Assembly (NCBI RefSeq): GCF_041296385.1
Contig: NC_091019.1
Coordinates: 14,462,531-14,526,530, forward strand
Source of the DNA: Aphelocoma coerulescens
Lineage: Eukaryota > Chordata > Aves > Passeriformes > Corvidae
Direction of reading: 5' to 3'
DNA: 64,000 nt
Made by a program: the position numbers and the translations under genes. Numbering within the stretch: the first letter of the stretch is position 1; each line of letters begins with the position of its first letter. The notes under the pieces are model-generated. The model ran no database searches. It was not told the DNA's origin and worked only from the letters and a program-made list of their open reading frames with translations. Of the stretch, positions 8,034 through 20,256 are shown in pieces.

Positions 8034-11000
8034 GTAGGTGTGGCTGCGCGCAGCGCTGCCCCGCCGTGCCTGGCCGCTCCCCGCGCTCCTGCCCGGCCCC
8101 GGCCCCCGCCCGCCTCCGGCCGGGCCGCGGGAGGAGGAGACTGCGGCGCACACGGGGCGCGCGTCCGGCCGGGGGAGGAGGGGGTGAGGGCAGCGGGGCG
8201 AGCCAAGGGTTAATCCCCCTTTCTCGAGGGGGAAGCGGAGGGGCTCCTGCACCGCCCGGCCGGGGCAGCCCCGGCCCGCCCCGCCCGCTGGGAGCGGCTG
8301 CGGTTCCTTCCCCAAAGCGCGGGCAGGTTCAAACGGGGCCCGCGGCCGTGCCCGGGCTCGGCCCTCGCCCCGCGGCCGGAGCCGCCGGGCAGGGCCGGTC
8401 CCGCCGTGCTCCCACCTGTGTCCCGCCGGCTGGGGCGCGACAGCCGCGCCTCCCGGGAGAACAAAGGCTGCCGAGGGGGCTCGGCGAGCGGCGGGGTTCG
8501 CCCCGTCTCGCTGCTCATCCATCTCTTGTTGAACGGTGCCGCGTATCCCCCAGGGAAGTGTCGTTGCACCCGGGAGGCTCTGCAGGAATGGCTGCTTTTC
8601 CTAAAGCCTCGGGATACGTTCTGTCTGCTCGGGGGAAAGGGAAGTGGTGTTATCTGCTGTCGTTTTGTGGGCAAAGAGAGAGTGGTTTGTGTTACATAAC
8701 TCTCCGTTATGATACCAGCTTTGTTACTGCAGAGATCTCAAATCAGTGTTTAAACTGATTGGAAAATGAAGTGATTGTCAACTGGTATGTGTTTGTGCTG
8801 GGTATTTCAGAACGATCTTTTGAATGTACGTTGTTAATAAACAATATTTTAAACAGTCGAATGTTCCCTAATTTATTTGACTATGTGTAAACCAAACAAC
8901 ACTCAAGTTTGTTACTCAGAGTAATTCTTCGAAGGACCAATTGTGTGTAGTCTGTGTCCGTTCATTCTAAAAGTGCAGCTAATAAACTCAGACTATGGGA
9001 TTTTAAAAAAAGAAATACAATTTTTAGATAAATCATTATGTCTCTGTGTTTAAAGATGCAGTGTCTTACGAAGCTCTGCTAAGGGTCTCTTGGATTTTAC
9101 TATTCTGCAATTATTATTCTATTAATTACAGCCTGGTTTCCCCTCTTACCCCATTTGATAATAGGTTTTTCCTAATTGTACTGTCAAAATTAAGACATGT
9201 GAAATGGGGAGTATTTTACGTTAAAAATAAAGACCTTCCCTTTTGCCTTTCTCCTGTTTGGACATTTTCCCTGACACAGTAGAGAGAACCCAAATGAAAA
9301 CAAAGAAGCAACCAAAAGACCCAGATATGCTTTTAAGAAGACAAAGCAAGTAGGCTCCTTATTTCTTGGGTATGATTAATCTGACAGAGTACATGAAAAG
9401 AAATTATAGATTGCATTGGAAAGCTTTATATCTGTAAAATGTCTTCATCTGTAGCATTTAAGTGTGTGTTTAACTTCCCATACATAAATTGCCTCATGAA
9501 GTTTAGTAGAATTGCTTGCGTGGATGAAATTGAGCAGGTTCAGAAATAACTCCAGAACCTTAATTTGAAGAGGTCATGCCCAGAAAGTTACTGTTTAGAC
9601 TTTATTATTTAAATAACTTGTTGCTACTTTAATGCTTCATAATAAAAATGCTTGAAGGAACAACATTCTGTTGAAGACTAGGCATGCATTGTTTTCCAAA
9701 TTCCTTTACCCCCACATGCAATCCCATAATACATGGAGTACTGACCTTTATTCTTCTTATAAAATGGTAGTTTCTTGATGCATTTGTTATGTTTCCTTCT
9801 ATGTGAAAAGCAGAGACAAACATTTCTAGGATTATAGACTACCTACCCTTGAAACTTTTATATTTTTAAGTGTGTTCCTTTTTTTTCTGTCCCATTTTTG
9901 TTTTTTTTTTTCATTTGCAGCTACTTCCTGGCTTGGTTTTAATGTGCTTGATTTTAGTGTTGAGTGTAATTACATTTTGTAGTGTTGTTTTTTTTTTTCC
10001 CCAGGCACAGTCTGTGGAATAGCTTTGTGTAAACAAGCAAACAAAAATGCTGTACCCTTCCCCCCAACCTGTGTGTCAGCAGTGTTTGGGTGATAAACAC
10101 TTGTGGTTTATAGGGAAGGGTGTTTATAGTAGTGACTGCTCTCCCAGAAAAGCCCCACTGTGCCTGCTGGCTCTCCTCTGCTCTCACTGCTTATATGGAT
10201 GTATTTACGTGTGCCAGTATCTGCAGTACCCCTGAAAATGTGGTAAAGGTGCTGATTTCCTGGGCAGGTTATCTGGCTTTACTCAAAAACCTTTGCTATA
10301 AATGTCTAAAATGCAGTATTTGTGCAGTTTAGGAGCAGATACGTAGATTTTTCTTGTTGTGGAACAACTTTGTTACTGATGCTAGAAGATTTTATCCAGC
10401 ATAGTCTTCAGGGGAAGTGAGCAGGTTTATTGTCCTCGAGTAAACCAGAGAGTGTGTCCTTTGGGAGTCAAACACGAAAGTCCTCAGATTCCTCATCTGG
10501 TCTAGGCCTGTGTAAAGTGATGTTACAGCAGTCCTAGTGCTGCCCTTCCTATTGTGCTAAATCTTCCTTTTGTTTCCAGCTCGCTTTAGGACGCTGGCCT
10601 GTCCAAAAGACCTTTCTTGCTGGGTATTTTACCTGTGTTGCTATATTATTTTGTCCTTGGATTACTTTTCTGCTAGTTTTTCAAACAGTGTTGGCTCACC
10701 AGGATGTCAGATGAATGCCAGTATCAGCATAAAGGAGAGTCAAGAGCATGCCGGAGGACAGATCCATGCACCCTGAATTTATATGAGCTTAAATGGTCCT
10801 AGAGCCTTGAGCACAAAGATGTTAGTGAGGTGCCTTAGTCTCCTACATGCTCCAAGGAAACTAATGGGAGCCTTTGGATAATTTGCCTAACAGGCAGTTT
10901 ATTCATGGTTGGCAAGATGCACAGAGGCTCTGCCTGAGCAGAGAATGAGCTTTGCTGTTGACAAGTGTCAGTAGAATTGCAGGCACTTAGGAGCCGAGAA

Positions 11001-12810
11001 GTCTTTGTGCTGGAATGGATGACCTGATTCACCCAGCTCTTTCTGTGTTTCAGGTACACTGGTCTGTATTCCCACTTAAGTTGCTCAGTCTGTGTCTTTC
11101 ACCATAAAACTAAGCTTAGATAGATCATAGTTCTAATGGCTGTTATGTATTTTAAGAACTTGTTCTGAGCAGTAGCTGCTGTCAGAAGTGCATGTTAAAT
11201 GTTCTGACAGAGTTGAAGAAACCAGATTTATAAATCCCCCAGCTTTACTAAACTCCTGGTTTTGTTCTAACAGTGAAAGCATGAAGGATTTCAGTGACAC
11301 ACACAGTAAAGCAGTCAACCTTGGCTAAGGTAGATAACCACATTTTCCCACAGCATATCAGTACAATATAAAGCTGTTACGTAACCAGCTACAAAAGGCA
11401 CTACAGAAGTCTCTGAAAGGAACAAAGGTGCTACCAAATGTAGGCATTCTGGGTAAACAGCTAGAAGAAATCCCAGGAGGCCTTACTGTTTATCCATTGT
11501 ATCTTTTCATGGAATTTGAAGTGTGTTTGATGTGCTTCACCAAAAAATTCCCATTTAATATGTTTGAATAATGGAATGTGGATGGGATTTAGGAAGAACA
11601 CAGATGTTTGCAAAGATCACAGAAGGGCATGAGAAAATGCCTTTTTGTTTTGTTTGGTTTTGGTTTTGCTGGTATAAGCCCTAATCATAAATCTATCCCT
11701 AGAATTTACATATAGTGATACTTGGAAAAGGTAGAAGAGAGAACATTCTGTGTCTTTCTTAGCTCAGCAGCTGAAAGGTAAGGATAAAGAAGAGATAGGA
11801 TCCAAAGACTGGATTTGATTAATTTGCCCATGCACCCATAGCAGCTTTACTGTAGGATGCTGTTGTGTACCCAGAAGTTAAAGGAGAAAACCTGTGAGGT
11901 GGAGGAAGATGTTTTCTGTGAGGTCTGGTCACTCTGAGAAGACAGAGGAATGATTTGTTCTTGCTTTTGTGTGCAGTTGCAATGTGTAGGACAGAAGGCT
12001 TGCAACAGTATAGCAGTTTTATTTGGCTGTTGTCACTACTGATAAATGCTGGTATAACATGTGTGGGCTCTGTTGTGGTTGTTTCTGTTCTGATTTTTAT
12101 CAACTCCTCTTCAGGAAAGCCTTTATTGTGTAACACAGCTTCATATCTCGGTGGATTTTGAAACAAGACAAGCGATTGTTGATGGAGTGGGAGAAGTTTC
12201 TAAATGGAATTGTCTGATTCTTTTACTTATTTTTTTTCCCTGTGAGCAGATTTTTCCTGTGAAGAATATAATATCATGAGAGGATTTTCTGCTGTATTTG
12301 CTGTATATTCGTAGTTGGTCATTCCACTGAGCTAGTGTGTGTATAAGGAGTAGATGATTTCTTGATGCCATGGTATGCAATCTCTGTAGAACAGAAAATG
12401 CAGAAAAATAAGGGAATAAAGCTGTTACTTCAGTGGCTTTCTTATCTGTGCTGTGGCTTAATTTGATTCAAGTGCAATCCAGGGAAATCTCAAAGGGATT
12501 AAAAAAGCAACAGAAACTAAATCCTTCTTATTGTGGCAGAAGAATTCTTGTAGCTGTAGTAGAATGAAGCATCAAGTGTAGTGCTGGAACTGGAGCAGAA
12601 TGCAGAAGTGTGACTGTGTATTGCTAGGAGATGACTGTAGTTGGCTATGGCTGGATAGGGCATGGCAGCCCAAAAGCCTTGTAAACAGACTAGTTGCTCC
12701 AGTAAAAGAAATGATCCCTTCCTCCAAACCTTGTGGTTAACTTTTCAAACACAGCAGATTCCACAATGCTATGCTGAAACAGAATGAGGAGAAAATATTT
12801 CTATTGCATG

Positions 12811-12873
12811 TGGTTTTGTTTGTTTGTTTGTGGTGGTTTTTTGTTGGTTTTTTTGTTTGTTTGGTTTTGGGGT
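12811..12873. repeat. TTTG-rich low-complexity tract
   Basis: An almost pure T/G tract with repeated GTTT units (tgtttgtttg, ttttgtttgtttgg). Similar T/G tracts recur in this intron at 11642-11670, 26123-26157 and 62511-62555. Confidence 0.75.
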
Positions 12874-15800
12874 TCTTGAAAGTCTGCTTGGAAGACCCCC
12901 AGTATTTTTTGGTAGCATGTCTTCATAAAAGGTATTCAAGCAGCTTCTTCTAGTACACAATGTTGACTAAAAAAATTACTTTGATTTCGATTTATGAATT
13001 TGTTATCATTTTGGAGAAATCTTAAAATCAATACAGATCATGTAAATCTTCTTTCCCTCAAATGTCTGTAATGAATATTTCTAAAGAACTTGGATTTGAG
13101 ACTCTTTACTCACTCAGTCTTGCCGTTATGGTAACAACAATAATAAAAATACTTTTTTCAGCCTTTTATTTTAAACTAAAACATTAATGGAAGCTGATTT
13201 TTTTTTTCTATAAGCTGTCTTCATTTGCTCTGAAATCCGAGGACACAGATAATGTTGAGGGAAGTAGCATTTCTTATCTTTGTGACTAAATTGCACTCAA
13301 GGAACTCTCTCTCCCCTGTTCTGTCCTGGATTAACTTCGTGGATTAGCTGAAAAAAAGGCACTTTTTCTGCAGCCTGTTCATGGAAAACAGTTTGTTATG
13401 CAAGCCTGAATACTGTGTAAGCCCTGGCCTTCTATAACCACAATCATATTTTTCAGTGGAGGGACAATGAGACTGACATTTAACTTCTCCAACGTCCCAA
13501 ACATAACAGTCTTGTCTTATGACAGTGAGGAAGAGAATTATACTGCTGTGGTAGTTCTCTGACATGAATTTAAAGTACCAACTACCTCCCCAACTACTGG
13601 TACTTTCAAAGGAAAACCACAGTCACTGTGGAATCATTTGTAAAATGTGTAGCAGCAGATTCACAGTTCAGCCTCGATAACTGTCAGTGAAAGTTGTATC
13701 CTGCAAATACGTACTGGTGAGTAGGAGGTTTTCCTTTGGTTCATCTCTCCTTTTACTCCTCTTTGCAGTAACATGAGACTTTCAGACTCCTTGCTTATAT
13801 AGTGAAAAAAATTATTTCTAACAATAGCATTATCAGTATTGATGAGATTAATTTTCTTCTGCTTGGTGTTCTGGGAATTGTGTTCCGTTTATATGTGTTT
13901 GTTGAAATAAATGATGGCTGTGGTGTCAGTGGTATATTCTGAAGTCAAGGACAATCCAATTAGTGTTGATTGGGATTTGGCAGCTAAATCCCTGCTCATT
14001 GAGCCAAGAACATGCTGGCTATTGCTTATCTGCTAGTGACTAGATAGATTATGATTTCATGTCTCTAATGTTTATAATTCTCAGTTTTCAATCTTCTGCA
14101 AATTGAATACTCTGAAAAAATGCAATCATTGAACATAGCTTGAATTCTTTGTTTCCTTTCTAGTAGTCTTGTGCTCAAGATGTCAAAGTAACTAACCACA
14201 AAATTTCCCTTGAGCTGGACGTAGGTGACAGGCTGTCACTCCTGCAGCCAGAACCAGCAGTTGGTGACAGTGTGGTCTGGGATTGTGTGTAGCTGTTGTG
14301 GAGGAAAGCTAAGGGACAGAAAAAAACAAACTCATCATAACTTTGGATACAAATTCAGGGCAGTTGCATGCAAAACCCCATTGGACCATGGGAGACCTCA
14401 GTGGATAAAAAAGAGACAAAGGAATGTTACTGGGCATACAAAGTCAATCACTCAGAAAGAAATTCAAGGGGGAAAAAAACAGAAGGTAGGAATAATGTCC
14501 TTATCATATCCTTTTATTGTAGTTCATATGGTGTTTCCTAGGATTTAAAACCCCAGAAAATCCATTATCTGACGCTTGGAGAGATCTTCAGCGAGATAGA
14601 AAATGTCTTTTTAAATGTAAGAGTATTGGGTTGGGACTGCTGGAATAGTAACTGGAAGGAAGATGAGACATTCTGGCAGAGGATTTCTCAGATACTTGTG
14701 GATGAAAAGGGATGACAGCTCTTCTTTCTGGAACCTTGACTTCAGTTGTGGAAGGTTGTGCATTTGGAAAAATGGGTTTTGTTGAGCTCCTTTTGCCAGA
14801 TGCCGTGGATAGTGATGCCAGAAGTCTGGAGTGTTGTCAGACTCTGTAGAGGGTTGCACATCACGTCCTTGTGGTGCAGGAACCCTTCTCCATAAGGCAC
14901 TGACCACTCTTCCTGCATACTCTGTTTGACACATTCTGGTATTTTAGAATGCTTTCTGTCTTCTAGCTTGGTTTTCTAGGTTTACCCCGGAAGAATCTCT
15001 GCCTTATCATCTCTCACTTTCTTCTTCCTTCTCTTGCTCTCAGTATCAATTTAACTACTCTTTATCTACTCTCTGGTTTTCTGAGATGAAGTCCTCTTTG
15101 CCACTCAGTTGGATTTCTTACGGTTTTCATCTTTAAAGAAACAAATTTCAATTAATCACACAAACACCAGGGCCAGGTTGTGTCCCTTTTGTAAATTTTG
15201 AGCCTAAAAGAATGTTTGGTAGAATTTTACTTTAGGCAAAAAAAACCCCCAAAAACCATTTCTCCCCAGTCTTATTTCTTGGAGCCAGAAGAAGTATTTG
15301 GTGTGAAGTTTTACTGAATTAACTGAGCTGGAAACAGATGTTAAGCATTGAGACTTTATTTGCTACATTTAGTTTGTCTAAGTAAAAAAATAACTGAAAA
15401 TAGTTACAGAACAAGAGGTTAGAGCACCATTAGTGATGCTTATGGCTGCTAGCTATTTGTGTATCTAAAAAACATTGCACTCTTGTTTCTTGGTTTGTTA
15501 TAACTGCACCACTTAGAGCCCAATAAACTGTTCAGCTTGACCGCTGTGTTGTTGAAGTCTTCCACAGTTTACATTTGTACGTTTAACATGTGCAGTTTTG
15601 TTTTGGACCAAGAAATGCAGACACTCATCCTTTTTTGTGACTATTGTTCTCTGAACTGTAAATCTAGTTCTAAATGGCAGTAAGAATAAGCTGAATGTGT
15701 GACTAACAAAATACTCAAGACTCAAAAGACAAAGTTGTGATCTTGTCATAAATTCAACTGTAATGGAATTTTAATTCTTAAAATATTGTTGAATGGGCAT

Positions 15801-16240
15801 ACTGTACTTTTGAAGAAAGGTTAAATTAGGAAAGCTGTGTTTTTTAGTTCTGTTACAGAGACTGCTTTTCATAAACATGCAAATTGCAATTGCTTAAAAA
15901 TAGAGGAAAGCCACACACTTTGTTCCTGCAGAGCTGTTTCTTCATAATTAATCTATTTTCCCAGAAAAATACATAGTAGTTTTATGAAGCTTGTGTGATG
16001 ACTGGGCTGTTACTGGTCTATATTGTTGGTATATGCTGGTTTTAAACCAGGTTTAATACAAAACATTCGAGAAGAAATTACAAGAGGATTTCAATTTTCT
16101 TTCCTCTTGTTTTATAGTTTGTGAAGAGAGAAGTAGTAGGTTTGATATTTTCAAGAGCATAGAATGTTTGAAAGAAGATTTCAAAGAAAAGTTGGTGATA
16201 ACTTTGCCTTCCTAAAACATGGATTTAAACCCACACTTTC

Positions 16241-16261
16241 CCCCCCTTTTTTTTTTTTTTT
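16241..16261. repeat. C6-T15 pyrimidine homopolymer
   Basis: Six C followed directly by fifteen T. This is a simple repeat; no adjacent exon uses it as an acceptor tract. Confidence 0.7.
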
Positions 16262-18818
16262 GGTAATTTAATCTATTTAGAGTCTTTCTCTTTTAGGCTG
16301 CAAGTTCTTAGAATCTTCAGTCTGTGAGAGTTTTTTTTCTTCAGTGTATTTTGTTCAGTGGGCTGCCAGGCAGAATTTGCTTTTTGTACAGTATCTTAGC
16401 CTGGGGCCTCTGCCTGAGCCATAGGTTGTGCCTGGCTGCAGCTGAGGAACAAGTTGCAATTCCCTGTTAAGGGAGGGAAGAGCTGCTGCCTGAATGTTGC
16501 CTTTGGGATTCACCCCACATTTTTTAGAAGTGCAGTTATTGAATTATTCTTATTTTATGCCTTTCAGGAGCTGCTTGCTTTTGCAAACTAGGAAGCTAAT
16601 TAGTGTGTGTTTCTCATGATCAGCAAGTTTCGGCAGTGGTAGAAAGCCCAAGGTTTGGAATGGATGCTTTTAATGGTATTTCCAAAACAAGTAAGATAAC
16701 GGGGCATACACCCAGAATAAAGGGATGTTTTCTGCAGTAGTAAATATTCAGTTTGTGTTTAGAAATCCATGCAAGTGTTCAAAGTGCTGCAGAGAAATGT
16801 TTGCTCCCTAGGTATTTTATAGTGGCTAAACCGGAAATGCTTATTTTCAGTGATGAATTCTGGTCTGCTTTGTGAAATGAGTTAAGAGAATGCCTGTGAA
16901 GGTCTGAGATTGGCCCTTTAGCTGGAAGCAGCTGCCCCTGCAGGAATTTTAGACACTTGTGCTGATTCTGTGCTACTTCCACTCATGAGCTGAGGTTTTG
17001 ACTCAAGCTACCTGTGAGCATGCTTTAAGCTGAGGCAGCTGACACTGTTGAGGCACAAGGCATATGTTCCCTTTTCCAGCTCTGAGGTGTTGATTCTCTC
17101 CAGCAGGGAAGCAGCAGAGAGAGCTGGAACATCCCAAAGCACCTCAGCAGGTTGTCCTAGGCCTGCAGCTGTGATGGCACTGCAGTTCAGCAGGAGAGCC
17201 AAAGCAAGTGGCATGTTGTTTCAGCTACAGGCAACTGAAAAGAAAACAAAGCCATAGAGAGCCACATGTTTGTGATTTGGAATTCAAAACTCTTCTTTCA
17301 AAAGATTCTCTTTCCTGTTTGATTAATGTGCATAAATAACGATACCAGGTTTACCACTGAGTAAACAGTGTCCATTCAAGTTGTGGTACTTTTGTGAGGT
17401 TGTTGTTTCAGCACTGTGTTTTCCAAATATTTTGTTTATAGTGTTTATTATTAAAAGAGATGAGATAATATGTATTTAACAAAGTAGTTTTGTGGAGGCT
17501 GTTTTTATCATTTTGTTCTCTTTTGCCACATGGCATCTTTTTGGAAGAGGCAAGACTGTCACTCATTTTTTGTGAGAGAGTGGTTTTGAAAAGAACTCAG
17601 AGAACATGCTTTCTGCCTTTCTGACCATGTGAGATATTTTTGCATTCTTAAAAATTTGTTTACATGCTTGTTTATGAGTTTCTTTTTTAATTGACAAAAG
17701 TGTGGCCAGTGTTTTAGTAAATGGCCTTTTTTGGAAAATTGCAGTTCAAGAACATGTGGTTTCACTGGTCTAGTCTCTAGACATAGTTATTGATAATCAC
17801 AGCTGCTCTTCTTGCTGATAGCCTAGCAGAAGACAGAAGGTAGCAGTTAACATCCATGCTTCATTCTAATGAAAATGAGGATCGTTGCTCTTTACAGTGA
17901 GGTACGATTTGAGAGGCCTAAATCAGAAGACTGCTGTTGTCATAATCTGTTGTTCTCTTGAGAATATTCTTACCATTATTTGAAGTTAGAAAACCCAGAG
18001 GTAAGAGTCAGATAAAAATAATAATAACAATAATAAATTTTTAAAGAAAGGCCTTAACTGGTCTCTACCCATTTTTTCTGTCTTGTGGAAATGAACTCGG
18101 AGATGTTTCATTCTCCAAAGCTGTGATGGTTAAGGATAGGATGCTGAAAAATTAAACCCATGGATCTCCTATCTTCCATTGTAACTGAGTTGTGTGTGTC
18201 CTGTTTATTCTCAGCCAGTGGTCTTAAAGTTATAATACAGTCTGTGGGTTGAATTGTCTCCCATGCCTAACTTCTTTTCTCCTTCCCCTCCCTGATTCCC
18301 CAAAAATCAGTACTTCTTCTTGTTTTAGGTTTCATATGAAACTTAAGTCATGGCTACTAATAAAATACTTTAAAATTCTGAAGCAGAAGGGTCAGGATAT
18401 AGTTCTTTTTAAAAATCCCTATATGAAGTCTAGAAGTGAGCAGTAGTTACTGAGCAGTAGGAAACCCTTATTACTTACTGTCTTAGTCTGGTCTTAACTG
18501 TTCTTTTAAAGGTGTGAAAATAGAGACCAAAACATAAATCCTGTGTTTTATTAGATTTGATTTATGTTTTTTTGAAGACTCTGAATCTTTTTTTATTCTT
18601 TTGCATTTGATGGTTACTAAGAGGAGCTTTGGGACTTTAGTGATCTTAATGTAGTTGTACAAAGCACCATATGCTTTCTACACTTTTTCACAGCAGATGG
18701 ACCAAGAATTTTGTCAACATGGTCTTGCCAAGTTTAATTAGCAGGAAACTTTTATATCTGAGTGTAAGCTGTTCCTGATTTAATGGTAAGAGTCTCAAGA
18801 GTTATGTATAGATTAAAG

Positions 18819-19013
18819 GATCATAGAATGGTTTTGGTTGGAAGGGTCCTTAGAGATCCTCTGGTTCCACGGTCAGGGACACCTTCCACTAGATTGGGTT
18901 GTCCTTCCTATGTTGGGTCCCCCAACTGCATCCAGAGGTGGATGCAGTACTCCAGGTGAAGTCTCAGGAGAGCAGAATAGAAGGAGAGAATCCCCTCCCT
19001 CGACCTGCTGGTA
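18819..19013 (-). mobile_element. CR1 LINE fragment (antisense), with internal deletion
   Basis: Reading the plus strand gives the reverse complement of a CR1 3' end: GATCATAGAATGGTTT, GTTGGAAGGGTCC, GGGACACCTTCCACTAGA. About 80 bp later it jumps to an upstream part of CR1 (GGATGCAGTACTCCAGGTG, CCTCCCTCGACCTGCTGGT). The middle 250 bp or so expected between these blocks is missing, so the copy is internally deleted. Confidence 0.85.
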
Positions 19014-19493
19014 AAGGACAGATGCAAGTGGTCACTGTTCATGGGCAAAATTGGTAGCATGGACTTCCAAAATTAATTTTGCAGACCTTTTTTTTTTGTT
19101 CAGTTTGTAAATATCAAGTAAAAAGGGAGGTGGAATACTTAATGCTTGAGACTTGCAGATTATTAAAAGGAAGTAATTAAAGTAATTCCAAATAGCTGAA
19201 TCTGAAGCTTGTGGTGAAGGGCTTCAGACAGAGCTCATGATAGTGAATGACGAGAATGTTAAAATTTTGGAGGAAATGCAGTTTTGATAAATACAAGCTA
19301 AAGTACCATCAGTGGTGAGAAAGAATTCATAGCAATGGTCTCTAATTTAGCTATTGTCACTTAGTGGAAAAGTTCTTGGAATTTATTGGGACAGTTCTCT
19401 GTAAAACTTCAGCTTAATGTCGGGTATGGCATCAGTAAACTTAGAAATAAACAGTGTGGAATTGTGAAAAAAACCCGCCCAAAACCACTGTGG

Positions 19494-19573
19494 TGCTGGG
19501 ACTTGCAGCTTAGGGGCCAAGAATGGGTTAGGTGAATCCTAGAGGTCCTGTTCAGCCCTGGTTTCTGTGATCC
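19494..19573 (+). mobile_element. Degenerate CR1 3' end (short)
   Basis: GGGTTAGGTGAATCCTAGAGG, a TCCTGTTCAGCCCTGG segment, then TTTCTGTGATCC resemble the forward CR1 terminus, with many changes. The piece is short and diverged. Confidence 0.5.
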
Positions 19574-19589
19574 AGAACCTTAAAGACTG

Positions 19590-20190
19590 GGCAGGATCTC
19601 CAGGACTTGCCTGATCCATTCTCCTCTCCCAAGGCACAACTAGCTGTAGCCTTTGCTTGCTGGGGCAGATCTTGACTCAAAGCCCCCCAGTAGCAGCACT
19701 TGGACAACCTTCTCTGTCAGTCTATTCCAGTGCTCCTCTGGCTTTTAGGAGAGTTTTTGTAGTGTTTGAGTCATGTGGGTTTGGGTACAGTTTTCAACCT
19801 GTTATTACTATTCTCCTTGAAGTGTGGTGACCTAACTGGATGTGGTAAGTTACATGAAGTCTTACTAAAATACAGACTGAGACTGGTACTTGCTGGTTTT
19901 GTGGGCAGTTCCATGCATTGACATCACTCTGAACTTCTTATTTTTTATTTTTAGCTTTCAACATCACAACACTGAGGGTCACTTTGTGGTCTGCTTTAAC
20001 CTCTACATCCCTTTTACCTAAACCACTTTTTGGCCATCCCCTATATGTGCAGTCAGGTGTTCTGGCCTAACTCTGCAGCTTTGCAGTTCTCCTTAGTCAC
20101 ACTCTTAACATTTTTTCATAACTTTTTCTTGGTCTTTTGGGATCACTTTGAATTCTTATCTTGTTCTCTACTCTGTTTATTATCTGCATT
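19590..20190 (-). mobile_element. Ancient CR1/L3-like LINE remnant (antisense)
   Basis: Recognisable but strongly diverged antisense CR1 words occur in order: CTCCTTGAAGTGTGGTGACC, a GTCTGCTTTAACCTC / ATCCCTTTTACCTAAACC segment, and GATCACTTTGAATTCTTATC followed by TGTTCTC. These follow the order of the deep CR1/L3 consensus as I remember it. It appears older than the other CR1 copies here. A masking run is needed for exact ends. Confidence 0.5.
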
Positions 20191-20210
20191 TTCAGAAAAT
20201 AAATAATTTT

Positions 20211-20256
20211 TGTATATATATATAAAACATTTTTGTGTATATATTCTTGTATATTA
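20211..20256. repeat. TA-rich dinucleotide tract
   Basis: Two short alternating TA blocks (tgtatatatatataaaac and gtgtatatattc) separated by about 10 bases. Confidence 0.65.

Larger units (their letters stand above)
7015..8500. promoter_or_regulatory. SBF2: CpG island promoter of SBF2
   Basis: This GC-rich, CpG-dense region of about 1.5 kb surrounds the first SBF2 coding exon. It contains GC boxes and tandem GGGCCGGGCC units (near 7175-7195 and 7760-7785). No TATA box is properly placed for the ATG at 7979, so a dispersed CpG-island promoter is expected. The word CCAACATGGCTG at 7857-7868 resembles a YY1 site; these often sit at or just downstream of TATA-less start sites, which would put initiation near 7840-7860. 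Confidence 0.8.

Noticed and set aside
7065..8213. 382-codon open frame on the plus strand across the SBF2 CpG island, and similar long frames on the minus strand (6641-8206)
   Set aside because: GC-rich sequence lacks stop codons. The translations are Pro/Ala/Arg/Gly-rich without domains and run through the real SBF2 exon and its intron in other frames.
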